A DNA stretch of 64,000 nt from Formosa algae (GTDB lineage: Bacteria; Bacteroidota; Bacteroidia; Flavobacteriales; Flavobacteriaceae): the NCBI RefSeq assembly GCF_001439665.1, contig NZ_LMAK01000008.1, forward strand, positions 1 to 64,000, read 5' to 3'. Shown one piece after another: positions 17,911-26,984 of the stretch. The notes beneath the pieces are model-generated. The model was not told where the DNA came from. It ran no database searches and worked only from the letters and a program-made list of their open reading frames with translations. A program made the position numbers and the translations under genes. Each line of letters begins with the position of its first letter. The stretch's first letter is position 1.

Positions 17911-19141
17911 AGTTAATAATATAGCTCTAATTTTAATAGCTAGTTTCCCTTTAATAGGAATGCGTTTAACTATTTGGGTAATTATTTTGTTTTGTGTAAC
18001 AAGTTTAATAGAAGGAGTACAAAATAAACCTATTAAAAATATATTTAAAAACAGTAAATCAATATTGATTTTAAGCAGCTATTATTTAATAGCTATTTTA
18101 TCTTTCATTATAACTCATAATGTTACAGAGGGAATGAAAGATTTAGAGACTAAAGCAGCTTTTTTAGTCTTTCCTGTTTTTGTTTTTTTGATTAGAGATA
18201 AAATAACTAGTAGTTTAATCAAAAAAATTATTTTATGTTTTAGTGTTTCAAATGTAATATTGGCCTTATATATCTGGGCCGTAATTTTTAAAAAAGGAGT
18301 AGTAAAGGTTTTAGAATCGGATAATTATTATAATCCGATTGTTAGGAAGATTTTCAGTGAAATTAGTGGATATCATTTGCCTTATTTAGGTTTGTTATTT
18401 GGATTTTCATGTATTATTTTTTTTAGTTTTCTATTAGAAAAGACGATTAAAAAAAAGTTTAAGGCTCTATTTTTTATTTCAATTATAATCCTTTTTATTT
18501 CCATGATATTTTTTACCGCAAGAATGGCTCTATTTTGCACTTTTATTGCGTTTACTTTTTATGGACTATCTTTTTTAAGAAAGAAAATTATAATTAAAAT
18601 AGGAATTTTATTTATAATTATAGCATTAAGCCTTTCTTTTTTAAATCCGATTAAAAGGAGGTTTTATGAAATTTCCAATATTGAATTTAAACTGCCAAAA
18701 ACACATGAAAATTCTAAAAATGTTAATTTTAGGTTAGGAATATATTATTGTGGAATGGAAACTCTTAAAACTAATTGGATTTTAGGTTTAGGTTTAGGGA
18801 ATGTTCAAAAAGAACTAAATATTTGTTATGAAAGTTTAGATTATAGTTCATATGATGATTTTGTTATGCGCAGGTATAATACGCACAATCAGTATTTAAA
18901 TGCATGGTTAACCTATGGTATATTTGGTCCTATATTTCTTTTAGGATACTTACTTTTAATGTTTAAAGGTTCTACAAAGCTTCACAAGTCTTTAGTAATA
19001 ATTTTCTTTTTAGCATTATTAACCGAAAATTTGTTTGAAAGGGAGGCAGGGGTAATGCTATTTGCTTTTTTTAATACTTTATTTTATTATTTAAAATTAA
19101 ATCAAAAAAAAAGCAATCCAAAAGTGGTACTAGTTAAATAA
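17897..19141 (+). CDS. O-antigen ligase (WaaL)-family membrane protein
   Basis: A 414-residue multi-pass protein with about 11 hydrophobic segments. Near residue 330 it has the motif YNTHNQYLNAWLTYGIFG, the H-N-x-Y/F-L block of the Wzy_C/O-antigen-ligase family. Preceding residues (LRLGIYYCG..TLKTNWILGLGLGNVQ-like region) also match the family's large periplasmic loop. It could be the ligase that attaches the glycan to its acceptor, or a second polymerase. It is the last gene of the overlapping 11145-19141 operon. Confidence 0.8.
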   Translation: MFVNKVNNIALILIASFPLIGMRLTIWVIILFCVTSLIEGVQNKPIKNIFKNSKSILILSSYYLIAILSFIITHNVTEGMKDLETKAAFLVFPVFVFLIRDKITSSLIKKIILCFSVSNVILALYIWAVIFKKGVVKVLESDNYYNPIVRKIFSEISGYHLPYLGLLFGFSCIIFFSFLLEKTIKKKFKALFFISIIILFISMIFFTARMALFCTFIAFTFYGLSFLRKKIIIKIGILFIIIALSLSFLNPIKRRFYEISNIEFKLPKTHENSKNVNFRLGIYYCGMETLKTNWILGLGLGNVQKELNICYESLDYSSYDDFVMRRYNTHNQYLNAWLTYGIFGPIFLLGYLLLMFKGSTKLHKSLVIIFFLALLTENLFEREAGVMLFAFFNTLFYYLKLNQKKSNPKVVLVK

Positions 19142-19234
19142 TAATTTAAGAAACTTTCTGTTATTTTTTAAGCAAACATAATACCTTCATTATAATTATT
19201 ATAAATATGTGTTTTTACATTTAAACCTGTGTAT

Positions 19235-20347
19235 ATGAAAAAAGCGTTAGTACATGATTGGTACTATGTAAATGGTGGTGCAGAAAAAGTGATTCAATCG
19301 TTTAATTCCATTTGGGATGATTTTGACCACTTTGCACTTATTGATTTTTTGAATGAAAAGGATAGATCAGATGTTTTAAATGGGGCGTCTGTAAATACAA
19401 GTTTTATACAAAAATTGCCTACTGCTAGTAAAAATCATAGAAAGTTTCTTCAATTGTTTCCATACGCTATAGAGCAATTTAATTTAAGTAATTATGATTT
19501 AATATTAAGTTCTTCTGCAGCAGTAGCAAAAGGTGTTTTGACAAATCAAAACCAATTACATATTTGCTATTGCCATTCACCTATGCGCTATGCTTGGGAT
19601 TTGTATCATCAATACCTAGAAGAGGCTAATTTAACCTCCGGTCTTAAATCAATTTATGCAAAATATGTTTTACATAAATTGAGAAACTGGGACATAATAT
19701 CAAGTAATAGAGTAGATTTTTTTATTGCGAATTCTAATTATATAGCTAAGCGTATCAAAAAAATATACAATAGGGAATCCACTGTAATTTACCCACCAGT
19801 AGATGTAAATAATATGCCTTTCTGTGAAGAAAAAGAAAATTTTTATTTTACTGCATCTCGAATGGTGCCTTATAAAAAGATAGAATTAATTGTGAAAACT
19901 TTTAATAATCTACCAAATAAAAAACTTTTTGTCTCAGGAGATGGTCCAGAATTTAAAAACATTCAGAAAATAGCAAAGGATAATATAGTGTTATTAGGAT
20001 TTTTACCTAAAGAGGAACTTCATGATTACATGAAACGTGCTAAAGCTTTTATTTTTGCAGCAGAGGAAGATTTTGGAATTATTCCGGTAGAAGCACAAGC
20101 CTGTGGTACACCTGTTATAGCACTAAATAAGGGTGGTTTAAAAGAAACAGTATTAGATAATGTTACAGGTGTGTTTTTTGATGAACAAACTGAGTCTGCA
20201 ATAGAAAATGCAATTCAAAACTTTGAAAAGAAAACCTTCAATCCATCTGTAATCAGATCACATACAATGCAATTCTCACAGGAGCGTTTTGAACGTGAAA
20301 TGAAAGATTATGTAAATCAGAAATATCAAGAATTCAAATTGTCATAA
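19235..20347 (+). CDS. Family 4 glycosyltransferase
   Basis: GT-B glycosyltransferase of about 370 residues. The N terminus has ALVHDWYYVNGGAEKVI, and the mid region has SSSAAVAKGV and CYCHSPMRYAWDLY. The C-terminal donor site includes FIFAAEEDFGIIPVEAQACGTPVIALNKGG, the classic E-x7-E motif of retaining GT4 enzymes. ATG 19235 is preferred; an in-frame GTG at 19229 would add two residues. A 93-nt gap separates it from the ligase gene, so it may be transcribed separately, perhaps as an initiating or side-branch transferase. Confidence 0.9.
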   Translation: MKKALVHDWYYVNGGAEKVIQSFNSIWDDFDHFALIDFLNEKDRSDVLNGASVNTSFIQKLPTASKNHRKFLQLFPYAIEQFNLSNYDLILSSSAAVAKGVLTNQNQLHICYCHSPMRYAWDLYHQYLEEANLTSGLKSIYAKYVLHKLRNWDIISSNRVDFFIANSNYIAKRIKKIYNRESTVIYPPVDVNNMPFCEEKENFYFTASRMVPYKKIELIVKTFNNLPNKKLFVSGDGPEFKNIQKIAKDNIVLLGFLPKEELHDYMKRAKAFIFAAEEDFGIIPVEAQACGTPVIALNKGGLKETVLDNVTGVFFDEQTESAIENAIQNFEKKTFNPSVIRSHTMQFSQERFEREMKDYVNQKYQEFKLS

Positions 20348-20446
20348 AAAGAATAACTAAATACACTCATTACTCACAATCGCTAATCCCAAACATCTTA
20401 CATTCTTACCTGTAATAAATTCAAAATATCTTCATATTTTTAATGT

Positions 20447-22111
20447 ATGAATGTTTTAATAAACAGAAACTTATTTCTAGGAGTTTTCATCCTAATATTT
20501 GTCTTTCCAATGCATACCGTTTTTGGTTTTCAAAACACAGAAATTGATAGTTTATCGTATTATAATAAGTTGATCTCGAATCTTAATAACGAGACCAATT
20601 TAGCCAAAGCTTATGTGTTTTTCGATAAAATGAAAACTGAAAGTATTGCAGAGAAAGATACATCTTATGTGGTGTATTATACTCAGAAAATTTCAATGAT
20701 ACAATATTCTTTAGGAGATTATTATGGTAGTGAAAATTCTGCAGTTGTTGCGCTTTCTTGGTTAAGTCATTCCGATTCCGAATTCGCAAAAACAAATAAA
20801 ATCGGACTTTATAATAGGCTTGGTAAAATTTATAACGAGCTACTAGATTACGATTTGGCTATTAAATACTACAATAAAAGCCTAAAACTTGCCACAGCTC
20901 AAGAACACATTAATATTATTGAAAATAACAGAGCCCTAATTTATATTAAACAAAATAAGTTAGAATTGGCAGAACAAGAATTTGTAAAAATATATAACAA
21001 CAGTAAGCAGTTAACAGACACTATACAAATCTATAGAGTTTTAGATAATTTAGGGTTTGTACAATCCAAACTAAATAAACCAGAAGGTTTAGAAAATATG
21101 CTTAAAGCTTTACGCTTAAAATTGGCAATAAATCATTCAAGTAGTTTATATGCGAGTTATGCACATTTGTTCGAATATTATAAAGATAGGAGCGATTTTA
21201 AAACCGCACGGGTCTATGGTAAAAAGGCATATGTATTAGCCAAGCAAATTAATAGTCCGTCGTTTATAGAAAATGCTTTAATTAATCTATTATCTATAGA
21301 ATCTAACCCTTATATAAATCACTATTTAACCCTTACAGATAGTTTAAAAACAGCTAAACTTTTACAAGAAAATAAATACTCAAAGGCTAAATACGATTAT
21401 ACTGAAACAGAAAATCAAGCTAATGAGAACTTATTAAAAAGGGAACGAGAAAAGCGCTGGAAATTAACGTATTTATCTATTGGAATTTTTATTGCTCTAA
21501 TGTCTGTCTTTGTGTTTGTATTTCAACGTTACAAATACAAAAAAGAAAAACAGTTCGAGATTTATAATACAAAAACACGTATTTCTAAAAAGATACATGA
21601 TGAGGTTGCTAATGACATTCATAGCGTTTTAAATAAATTACAAGAACAACCCCACGTTACCGAAGATATATTAGATGATTTAGATGGTATTTATGCTAGA
21701 ACTCGAGATATTTCAAAAGAAAATAATACGCTCGATGTTGATTCAAATTTCGAAGAACTATTAAATGATTTATTACTTGCTTATAAAAGTAATCGGGTTA
21801 ACGTAATAAAACAATCTGCTCCAGAGATAGATTGGAACAACATGAAAACGTATAAAAAAGTCGCTATTTATCGCGTAATTCAGGAGCTATTAGTTAATAT
21901 GAAAAAGCATAGTGAGGCTTCTATTGTTGTTTTAAAGTTTAGTAAAATCAATAAAAAAATTGAAATATTTTATAGTGATAATGGACTTGGTTGTAAATTA
22001 AAAAAAGGATTTGGAATCCATAATACGGAAAACCGTATAAATACTATTAAAGGAACTATTACATTTGAAACTGAACCAGGTAAAGGTTTTAAAGCTAAAA
22101 TAGTTATATAG
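20447..22111 (+). CDS. TPR-containing sensor histidine kinase
   Basis: A 554-residue protein with an N-terminal signal or anchor (residues 1-28) and a region of tetratricopeptide-like helix pairs (about 90-290). A transmembrane helix follows (about 343-361, YLSIGIFIALMSVFVFVF), then a HisKA_3-type dimerisation domain with H384 in KKIHDEVAND. A GHKL ATPase domain completes it, with the N box ELLVNMKKHS and G boxes DNGLGCKLKKGFGIHN and GKGFKAKI. This TPR-TM-kinase layout is common in Bacteroidota. The response regulator gene follows after 2 nt. The signal it detects is unknown; location just after the polysaccharide genes suggests, but does not show, a link. Confidence 0.9.
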   Translation: MNVLINRNLFLGVFILIFVFPMHTVFGFQNTEIDSLSYYNKLISNLNNETNLAKAYVFFDKMKTESIAEKDTSYVVYYTQKISMIQYSLGDYYGSENSAVVALSWLSHSDSEFAKTNKIGLYNRLGKIYNELLDYDLAIKYYNKSLKLATAQEHINIIENNRALIYIKQNKLELAEQEFVKIYNNSKQLTDTIQIYRVLDNLGFVQSKLNKPEGLENMLKALRLKLAINHSSSLYASYAHLFEYYKDRSDFKTARVYGKKAYVLAKQINSPSFIENALINLLSIESNPYINHYLTLTDSLKTAKLLQENKYSKAKYDYTETENQANENLLKREREKRWKLTYLSIGIFIALMSVFVFVFQRYKYKKEKQFEIYNTKTRISKKIHDEVANDIHSVLNKLQEQPHVTEDILDDLDGIYARTRDISKENNTLDVDSNFEELLNDLLLAYKSNRVNVIKQSAPEIDWNNMKTYKKVAIYRVIQELLVNMKKHSEASIVVLKFSKINKKIEIFYSDNGLGCKLKKGFGIHNTENRINTIKGTITFETEPGKGFKAKIVI

Positions 22112-22113
22112 CC

Positions 22114-22779
22114 ATGTTTAAAAAAGTTTTAATAGTAGATGATTACGATGTTGTAAACGAAGGAGTATTAACAGTACTCAATACTAAAGGTGTTATTAAT
22201 GTTGAAAAAGCTCAATATTGTGACGATGCCTTTCTTAAACTTAAAAAAGCCGATTTAGATAAGGAGCCATTTGATCTATTAATTACAGATTTATCTTTTA
22301 AAGAAGATTTTCATGAAGGGGAAATTCTTTCAGGAGACGAACTTGTTATCGCAGTAAGAGGATATGGGCTTACGTTGCCAATTATAGTGTATTCTATGGA
22401 AGATCGTTTACAACGTGTAAGAACATTAATTAATAAATATAATGTAAACGCATATGTCTGTAAAGGCCGCAGAAGTTCTTTGGAATTAGGGCAAGCAATA
22501 CTCGATATACAAGACAAAAAAATATTTCTATCACCACAAGTACAAAATGCATTAAGTCCTCATGCTAGTTTAGAAATCCAAGACTACGATATTAACCTTA
22601 TTAATTATCTGTCTCAAGGTTTATCACAAAGCGATATTAGCACATTGTTAGAACAGCAAAACATTACTCCGCGTAGTTTAAGCTCTATAGAAAAGCGTCT
22701 CAATAAATTAAAAGTAGATTTTAAAGCTAAAAACGTAACTCATTTGGTTGCTATTGTGAAAGATTTAGGATTGATTTAA
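22114..22779 (+). CDS. Response regulator, NarL/LuxR-like
   Basis: A 221-residue cognate regulator of the upstream kinase. The receiver domain has the acidic pair D9-D10, phospho-acceptor D59 in LLITDLSF, and a Ser and Lys at the switch positions (VYSMED, VCKGRR). The C-terminal region (about 150-221) contains a helix-turn-helix-like stretch (LINYLSQGLSQSDISTLLEQ), but the segment after it differs from the usual LuxR recognition helix (SLSSIEKRLNKLK), so the output domain may be divergent. It lies 2 nt after the kinase gene and is followed by a terminator. Confidence 0.88.
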   Translation: MFKKVLIVDDYDVVNEGVLTVLNTKGVINVEKAQYCDDAFLKLKKADLDKEPFDLLITDLSFKEDFHEGEILSGDELVIAVRGYGLTLPIIVYSMEDRLQRVRTLINKYNVNAYVCKGRRSSLELGQAILDIQDKKIFLSPQVQNALSPHASLEIQDYDINLINYLSQGLSQSDISTLLEQQNITPRSLSSIEKRLNKLKVDFKAKNVTHLVAIVKDLGLI

Positions 22780-22852
22780 AAAATACCTTTTACTATTTTG
22801 GTTTGATTTGTACTTTGTATAAATTTACAGCATTATCAGTTTTATAAAGGTT

Positions 22853-22906
22853 AAAAGAGCTTCTATTACACATGTCTTAGGTGTATTACTAGCTCTTTTT
22901 TAATTT
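22853..22906 (+). terminator. Terminator after the response regulator
   Basis: AAAAGAGCT (22853-22861) pairs with AGCTCTTTTTT (22891-22901), closing an imperfect inner hairpin that contains TTACAC and GTGTATTA, followed by T residues. Confidence 0.65.
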
Positions 22907-22976
22907 GTATTTAAAAGGATTCAATTCAAAAAAATACAAATCATTAGCTCTTCCATTTTTCGATTAAAAATTAGAT

Positions 22977-22984
22977 TATATTTG
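22977..22984 (+). promoter_or_regulatory. Promoter -7 box of the metallopeptidase gene
   Basis: TATATTTG exactly fits TAnnTTTG and lies 55 nt before the ATG at 23040. The upstream -33 element is weak (a T-rich stretch, no TTG at ideal spacing). Confidence 0.45.
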
Positions 22985-23039
22985 GTGCTAAATTATTAAG
23001 TATAACCAGTAATAATTTACCTCTAAAACGTCTTTTCTT

Positions 23040-24107
23040 ATGAAAATATTTCAGTGTAGTCATTGTAGTTTTCCAGTGTTTTTCGAAAATACAACTTGCG
23101 AAAGTTGTGGATCGGCCTTGGGATATTTAGACATTAATAATGAAATACTATCTAACAGCACTAGCAATTTGCAATGGGTTGTTAACGGCGATAAATACAT
23201 TTACTGCAAGAATAAAAGTTTACATGCGTGTAATTGGTTAGTGCCTATTGATGATGACAATGGATTTTGTACCTCTTGCGATTTAAACAGAACCATTCCA
23301 GATTTAACCGTTCCCGAATATTACGAACGTTGGCAAATTATGGAAATTGCAAAACACAGACTTATCTATACGTTAAAGCGATTAGAACTTCCTACTATAA
23401 GTAAATTTGATGATCCTGAAGGTGGATTGTTTTTCGATTTTCTTTCTGAAGAAGTTGCTAATGCAGGAGAAAAGAAAATAATGACAGGTCATGCAAATGG
23501 TGTTATTACAATTCTTTTAGCAGAAGCAGATACTGTAACTCGTGAAGAGATGCGTATTTCTTTAAATGAAAAATACAGAACCTTAATTGGACACTTTAGG
23601 CATGAAGTTGGTCATTACTATTGGGATCTGATTTTCAGAAATAATGATACTTTTTTAAAAGAATACAGAGATCTATTTGGAGATGAAACTTTAGATTATG
23701 GAGAGGCTTTACAGGAACACTATAAGAATGGGGCGCCTAAAAACTGGAAAGATAACTTTATAAGTACGTATGCATCATCTCATCCGTGGGAAGATTGGGC
23801 CGAAACTTGGGCACATTATCTTCACATTCTAGATACTATGGAAACGGCTTATTATTTTGGTTTAGAAGGAAAGCCTAATCTAAAAAATTCGGAACATATG
23901 CGTGTGTCTACTTTATATCCTTATAAAGAGAACTTGTCTTTTAAAACCATTCTGGATGAAGTATCCCCGTTGTTTTATGCTGTGAATAGTATTAATAGGT
24001 CTATGGGGATTACAGATGTGTATCCTTTTGTAATTTCTAACAAAGTGAAAGAAAAGCTAGAATTTATACATCAAATTGTATGTAGATACAAAAATCAAAG
24101 TATTTAA
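23040..24107 (+). CDS. Zinc-ribbon zinc metallopeptidase
   Basis: A 355-residue protein matching the family annotated as putative zinc-binding metallopeptidase. The N terminus holds zinc-ribbon Cys pairs (CSHC at residues 6-9; CESC near 20; further Cys near 56-83). The catalytic HEVGH is at residues 188-192, within GHFRHEVGHYYWD, and a distal acidic segment (SSHPWEDWAETWAHYLHILD) could supply the third zinc ligand. It has no signal peptide, so it is probably cytoplasmic. Substrate unknown. It stands alone between a terminator and an unrelated membrane-protein gene. Confidence 0.85.
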   Translation: MKIFQCSHCSFPVFFENTTCESCGSALGYLDINNEILSNSTSNLQWVVNGDKYIYCKNKSLHACNWLVPIDDDNGFCTSCDLNRTIPDLTVPEYYERWQIMEIAKHRLIYTLKRLELPTISKFDDPEGGLFFDFLSEEVANAGEKKIMTGHANGVITILLAEADTVTREEMRISLNEKYRTLIGHFRHEVGHYYWDLIFRNNDTFLKEYRDLFGDETLDYGEALQEHYKNGAPKNWKDNFISTYASSHPWEDWAETWAHYLHILDTMETAYYFGLEGKPNLKNSEHMRVSTLYPYKENLSFKTILDEVSPLFYAVNSINRSMGITDVYPFVISNKVKEKLEFIHQIVCRYKNQSI

Positions 24108-24257
24108 AAGCTCAGCAGTTGTTCATAGATCATACAGTTATAAGTGTATTACCCATTCAGTTTCAAAAAGTGTGTATCGTCTTCATGTATAATTAGTATA
24201 CGTTAGATACTTAAGTGTATAAAAATTACACACTAATATTATTGTTGTTTTTGTGTT

Positions 24258-24280
24258 AAAACACTGTTTTACAGTGTTTT
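24258..24280. promoter_or_regulatory. Perfect dyad between metallopeptidase and membrane-protein genes
   Basis: AAAACACTG and CAGTGTTTT form 9-bp perfect arms around a 5-nt loop. It is 150 nt after the metallopeptidase stop and 93 nt before the next ATG. It could be a weak terminator (T run of four) or an operator for the downstream gene. The rest of the 265-nt gap shows no coding signal. Confidence 0.5.
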
Positions 24281-24372
24281 ATATGTGTTGGCACGTGTAT
24301 TGCTAATTTATTTCCGATTCCAAGTATGTAATTGGATCTTAAATAAATTAGCAATTTAGAATTACACAACAC

Positions 24373-25065
24373 ATGAAAACGGCAATATTAAATACAAACC
24401 AATTTAACATTTCAGAAGCTATCTTTAGCGACTTTGAAAGTTTAGATCAGTCTGTATTTAAAAACGAAGCACTTTCACCTGTAAAAATGAATCTTAATAG
24501 TAAACTAATATTGGTTAGTGCTTTTTTATTACTTATTGTTACCGTATTTAGTTTATTCGCATTTCAACAATTATTAAAAGGCGTGTATTTAAACCCAATA
24601 TACCACCCATTAAATTATGGCATTTATATTGTAGCTTCTGGCTGGCTTGTTTTTAATGCAGGAATTTCAATTTACAAATTGTATTTATATTTAAAATTTA
24701 AACCTATAGCATCTGTCGCTAATATTATATCTCCAATATCTACAACACTTACTTCAACTTTACAAAGTTTTACATTTAAAAGTAATGATTTTGTAACTTC
24801 TATAGAAAATCATTTATCACCTGTATTTGTTAAAGCTAATACGCATATTTCAACTTCCAAAATAGCTATACTAGAAAACTTTTCTATATATAGACAACAA
24901 AGTCACATTATGAATTATTTTTTCAATATTCATAACACGTCCTTAAAACACATTAAAACTAATATAAGAATAAACGAGATTCTCGATCACGCATTAAAAC
25001 GTTTAGACATGAACCTTGTATTATTAACCAAAAAATATAATCGTAATTTAGATTATTCTACATAA
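24373..25065 (+). CDS. Hypothetical two-TM membrane protein
   Basis: A 230-residue protein not recognised. It has two hydrophobic helices close together (about residues 42-65, LILVSAFLLLIVTVFSLFAF; and about 78-105), with soluble flanks on both sides. The C-terminal ~120 residues are hydrophilic, Ser/Thr/Asn/Lys-rich and probably helical. No catalytic motif is visible. It stands alone, with a dyad upstream and a terminator downstream, so it appears to be a monocistronic, real gene of unknown role. Confidence 0.6.
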   Translation: MKTAILNTNQFNISEAIFSDFESLDQSVFKNEALSPVKMNLNSKLILVSAFLLLIVTVFSLFAFQQLLKGVYLNPIYHPLNYGIYIVASGWLVFNAGISIYKLYLYLKFKPIASVANIISPISTTLTSTLQSFTFKSNDFVTSIENHLSPVFVKANTHISTSKIAILENFSIYRQQSHIMNYFFNIHNTSLKHIKTNIRINEILDHALKRLDMNLVLLTKKYNRNLDYST

Positions 25066-25114
25066 CAAATTACTAAGAATTAGCATCAATAATTAATAGC
25101 AAACAATTGGATTT

Positions 25115-25149
25115 AAGCCTTCAGAACATATAGTTTTGGAGGTTTTTTT
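25115..25149 (+). terminator. Terminator after the two-TM protein gene
   Basis: As RNA, 25115-25127 pairs with 25133-25145 over 13 positions (three G-U pairs), followed by a U run. It ends the unknown membrane-protein transcript. Confidence 0.65.
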
Positions 25150-25187
25150 CTTTTTTACTGATATTAATACTCTCATTCACTTAAAAA

Positions 25188-25209
25188 TTTACTTAAACCT
25201 TTAAGTAAA
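25188..25209. promoter_or_regulatory. 22-bp palindrome upstream of the xylose operon
   Basis: TTTACTTAAA-CC-TTTAAGTAAA: 10-bp perfect arms around a 2-nt centre. It lies 287 nt upstream of xylB, outside any gene, in a 430-nt intergenic region. A regulator binding site is likely; whether it belongs to the LacI-type regulator nearby is unknown. Confidence 0.45.
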
Positions 25210-25399
25210 CAATTTATAGAGTTGTGCTTATAATAGACTTAGCTTGTAAAAGGCTTGTTTTGTTGATGTTTCAGCGGTTTTAAATTGTTTAATTTCTTTT
25301 TTTCTCAATTTTGAATATGATTAATTAGTGTGCTTGTTTTAAATATAATTTAATATTTAGCTTTAAAATTCATAATTTCACATATAAATGAATGTGTTG

Positions 25400-25471
25400 T
25401 TTAACTATCGTTAAAATTGGCGTTTAGCTTAGGCGTGAAACCTTCATTATATACAATGTGTATTAACGTTA
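25400..25471. promoter_or_regulatory. LacI-type operator candidates before xylB
   Basis: Two even dyads lie close to the xylB start. TTTAAC-TATC-GTTAAA is at 25400-25415, and TAACGTTA (AACGTT core) is at 25464-25471, 25 nt before the ATG. Both resemble LacI/GalR-family operators, and a LacI-type gene sits at the other end of the operon. No convincing TAnnTTTG box was seen near them, so promoter placement is open. Confidence 0.4.
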
Positions 25472-25496
25472 CTCAAAATTATATTTTTCATTAGAA

Positions 25497-26981
25497 ATGT
25501 ATCACTTAGGAATAGATTTAGGAAGTTCATCAGTTAAGGTTGCCTTGGTTGATGCTAAAAGCGGAAAAAAAATAGTATCACTTCACGAACCGCCAAACGA
25601 GATGGAGATTATTGCTGTTAATCCAGATTGGGCCGAACAAGATCCAAACATTTGGTGGACGCATGTTTGTAAAGCCATAAAACGCGTTACAAGTGAAGCT
25701 CAAGTAAATCTTTCTGAGATTAAAAATATCGGTATTTCTTATCAAATGCACGGTTTAGTTATTGTAGATAAAAAAGGCCAACCGTTAAGAAATTCTATTA
25801 TTTGGTGCGATAGTCGTGCTGTAGAAATAGGTCGCACAGCTTTACAAGATTTAGGAAAAGATCTTTGTGGAACACATATGTTAAATGCACCTGGAAATTT
25901 TACAGCATCGAAATTAAAATGGGTGATAGATAATGAACCTGAAATTTATAAAAACACCTATAAATTTATGTTGCCTGGAGATTTTATAGCGTATAAATTA
26001 ACGGGTAAGATGGTAACCACAAAAAATGGTTTGTCTGAAGGTGTTTTATGGAATTATAGTGAGGATGATGTGGCGACAGACTTATTAAAATACTATGGAA
26101 TAGATAAAGATTTAGTGCCAGAGATTGTAGAAAATTTTACAAATCAAGGTGAGGTTAACACACAAGCTGCTAGTGAAACAGGGCTTTCAGAAGGCGTTCA
26201 AGTAACATATCGTTCCGGCGATCAGCCAAATAACGCCTTGTCTCTTAATATCTTTAATCCGGGCGAAGTGGCAGCAACAGGAGGAACATCGGGCGTAGTG
26301 TATGCCGTATCAAATAATTTAAAGCCACAAGAAATTTCAAAAGTTAATCATTTTGCACACGTAAATTATACTGCAACTAAACCCGTTATAGGAACACTTT
26401 TAAATATTAATGGTGCAGGAATTCAGTACCGTTGGTTGCGTAATAATTGTGGAAATGATTCCTATGAAGTGATGAATGACAAAGCTTCAAAAGTAGATGT
26501 AGGTTCCAATGGTGTGGTAATTATTCCGTTTGGTAACGGTGCCGAACGTATGTTAGAAAATAAAAATATAGGAACACATATTTTAAACCTAAACTTAAAT
26601 CAACATAACAATGCGCATTTGTATCGCGCAGCTTTAGAAGGTATCGCATTTTCATTTGTGTATGGTGTAGAAATTCTTAGAAAAGATATCGGAGAGATTA
26701 AAGTAATTCGAGCAGGTAATGATAATCTATTTAGATCTGAAATTTTTTCGAATACAGTGGCCACTTTAATAAATCACGATATAGAAATTTATAATACAAC
26801 TGGCGCTGTTGGTGCGGCTAGAGCTGCTGGTTTAACAGATGGCGATTTTAAAACATTTGGAGAGAACATTACTAAAAACGATCATGTAATGACTTATAGG
26901 CCGTTGCAAGATAAAGCACCGTTTGAAGCAGCATACAAACAATGGAAAACTGAATTAGAAATGATATTAAAACATAAATAA
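25497..26981 (+). CDS. xylB: Xylulokinase
   Basis: Phosphorylates D-xylulose to xylulose-5-phosphate. The 494-residue FGGY-family kinase has the N-terminal phosphate loop GIDLGSSSVKVAL and the substrate region SYQMHGLV with IIWCDSRA (catalytic Asp region). The C-terminal ATP-binding block includes GGTSGVVY and VIRAGNDNLFRSEIFSNTVA. Length is normal. It is the first gene of the xylose operon; xylA follows after 3 nt, which fixes the substrate assignment well. Confidence 0.95.
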   Translation: MYHLGIDLGSSSVKVALVDAKSGKKIVSLHEPPNEMEIIAVNPDWAEQDPNIWWTHVCKAIKRVTSEAQVNLSEIKNIGISYQMHGLVIVDKKGQPLRNSIIWCDSRAVEIGRTALQDLGKDLCGTHMLNAPGNFTASKLKWVIDNEPEIYKNTYKFMLPGDFIAYKLTGKMVTTKNGLSEGVLWNYSEDDVATDLLKYYGIDKDLVPEIVENFTNQGEVNTQAASETGLSEGVQVTYRSGDQPNNALSLNIFNPGEVAATGGTSGVVYAVSNNLKPQEISKVNHFAHVNYTATKPVIGTLLNINGAGIQYRWLRNNCGNDSYEVMNDKASKVDVGSNGVVIIPFGNGAERMLENKNIGTHILNLNLNQHNNAHLYRAALEGIAFSFVYGVEILRKDIGEIKVIRAGNDNLFRSEIFSNTVATLINHDIEIYNTTGAVGAARAAGLTDGDFKTFGENITKNDHVMTYRPLQDKAPFEAAYKQWKTELEMILKHK

Positions 26982-26984
26982 ATT

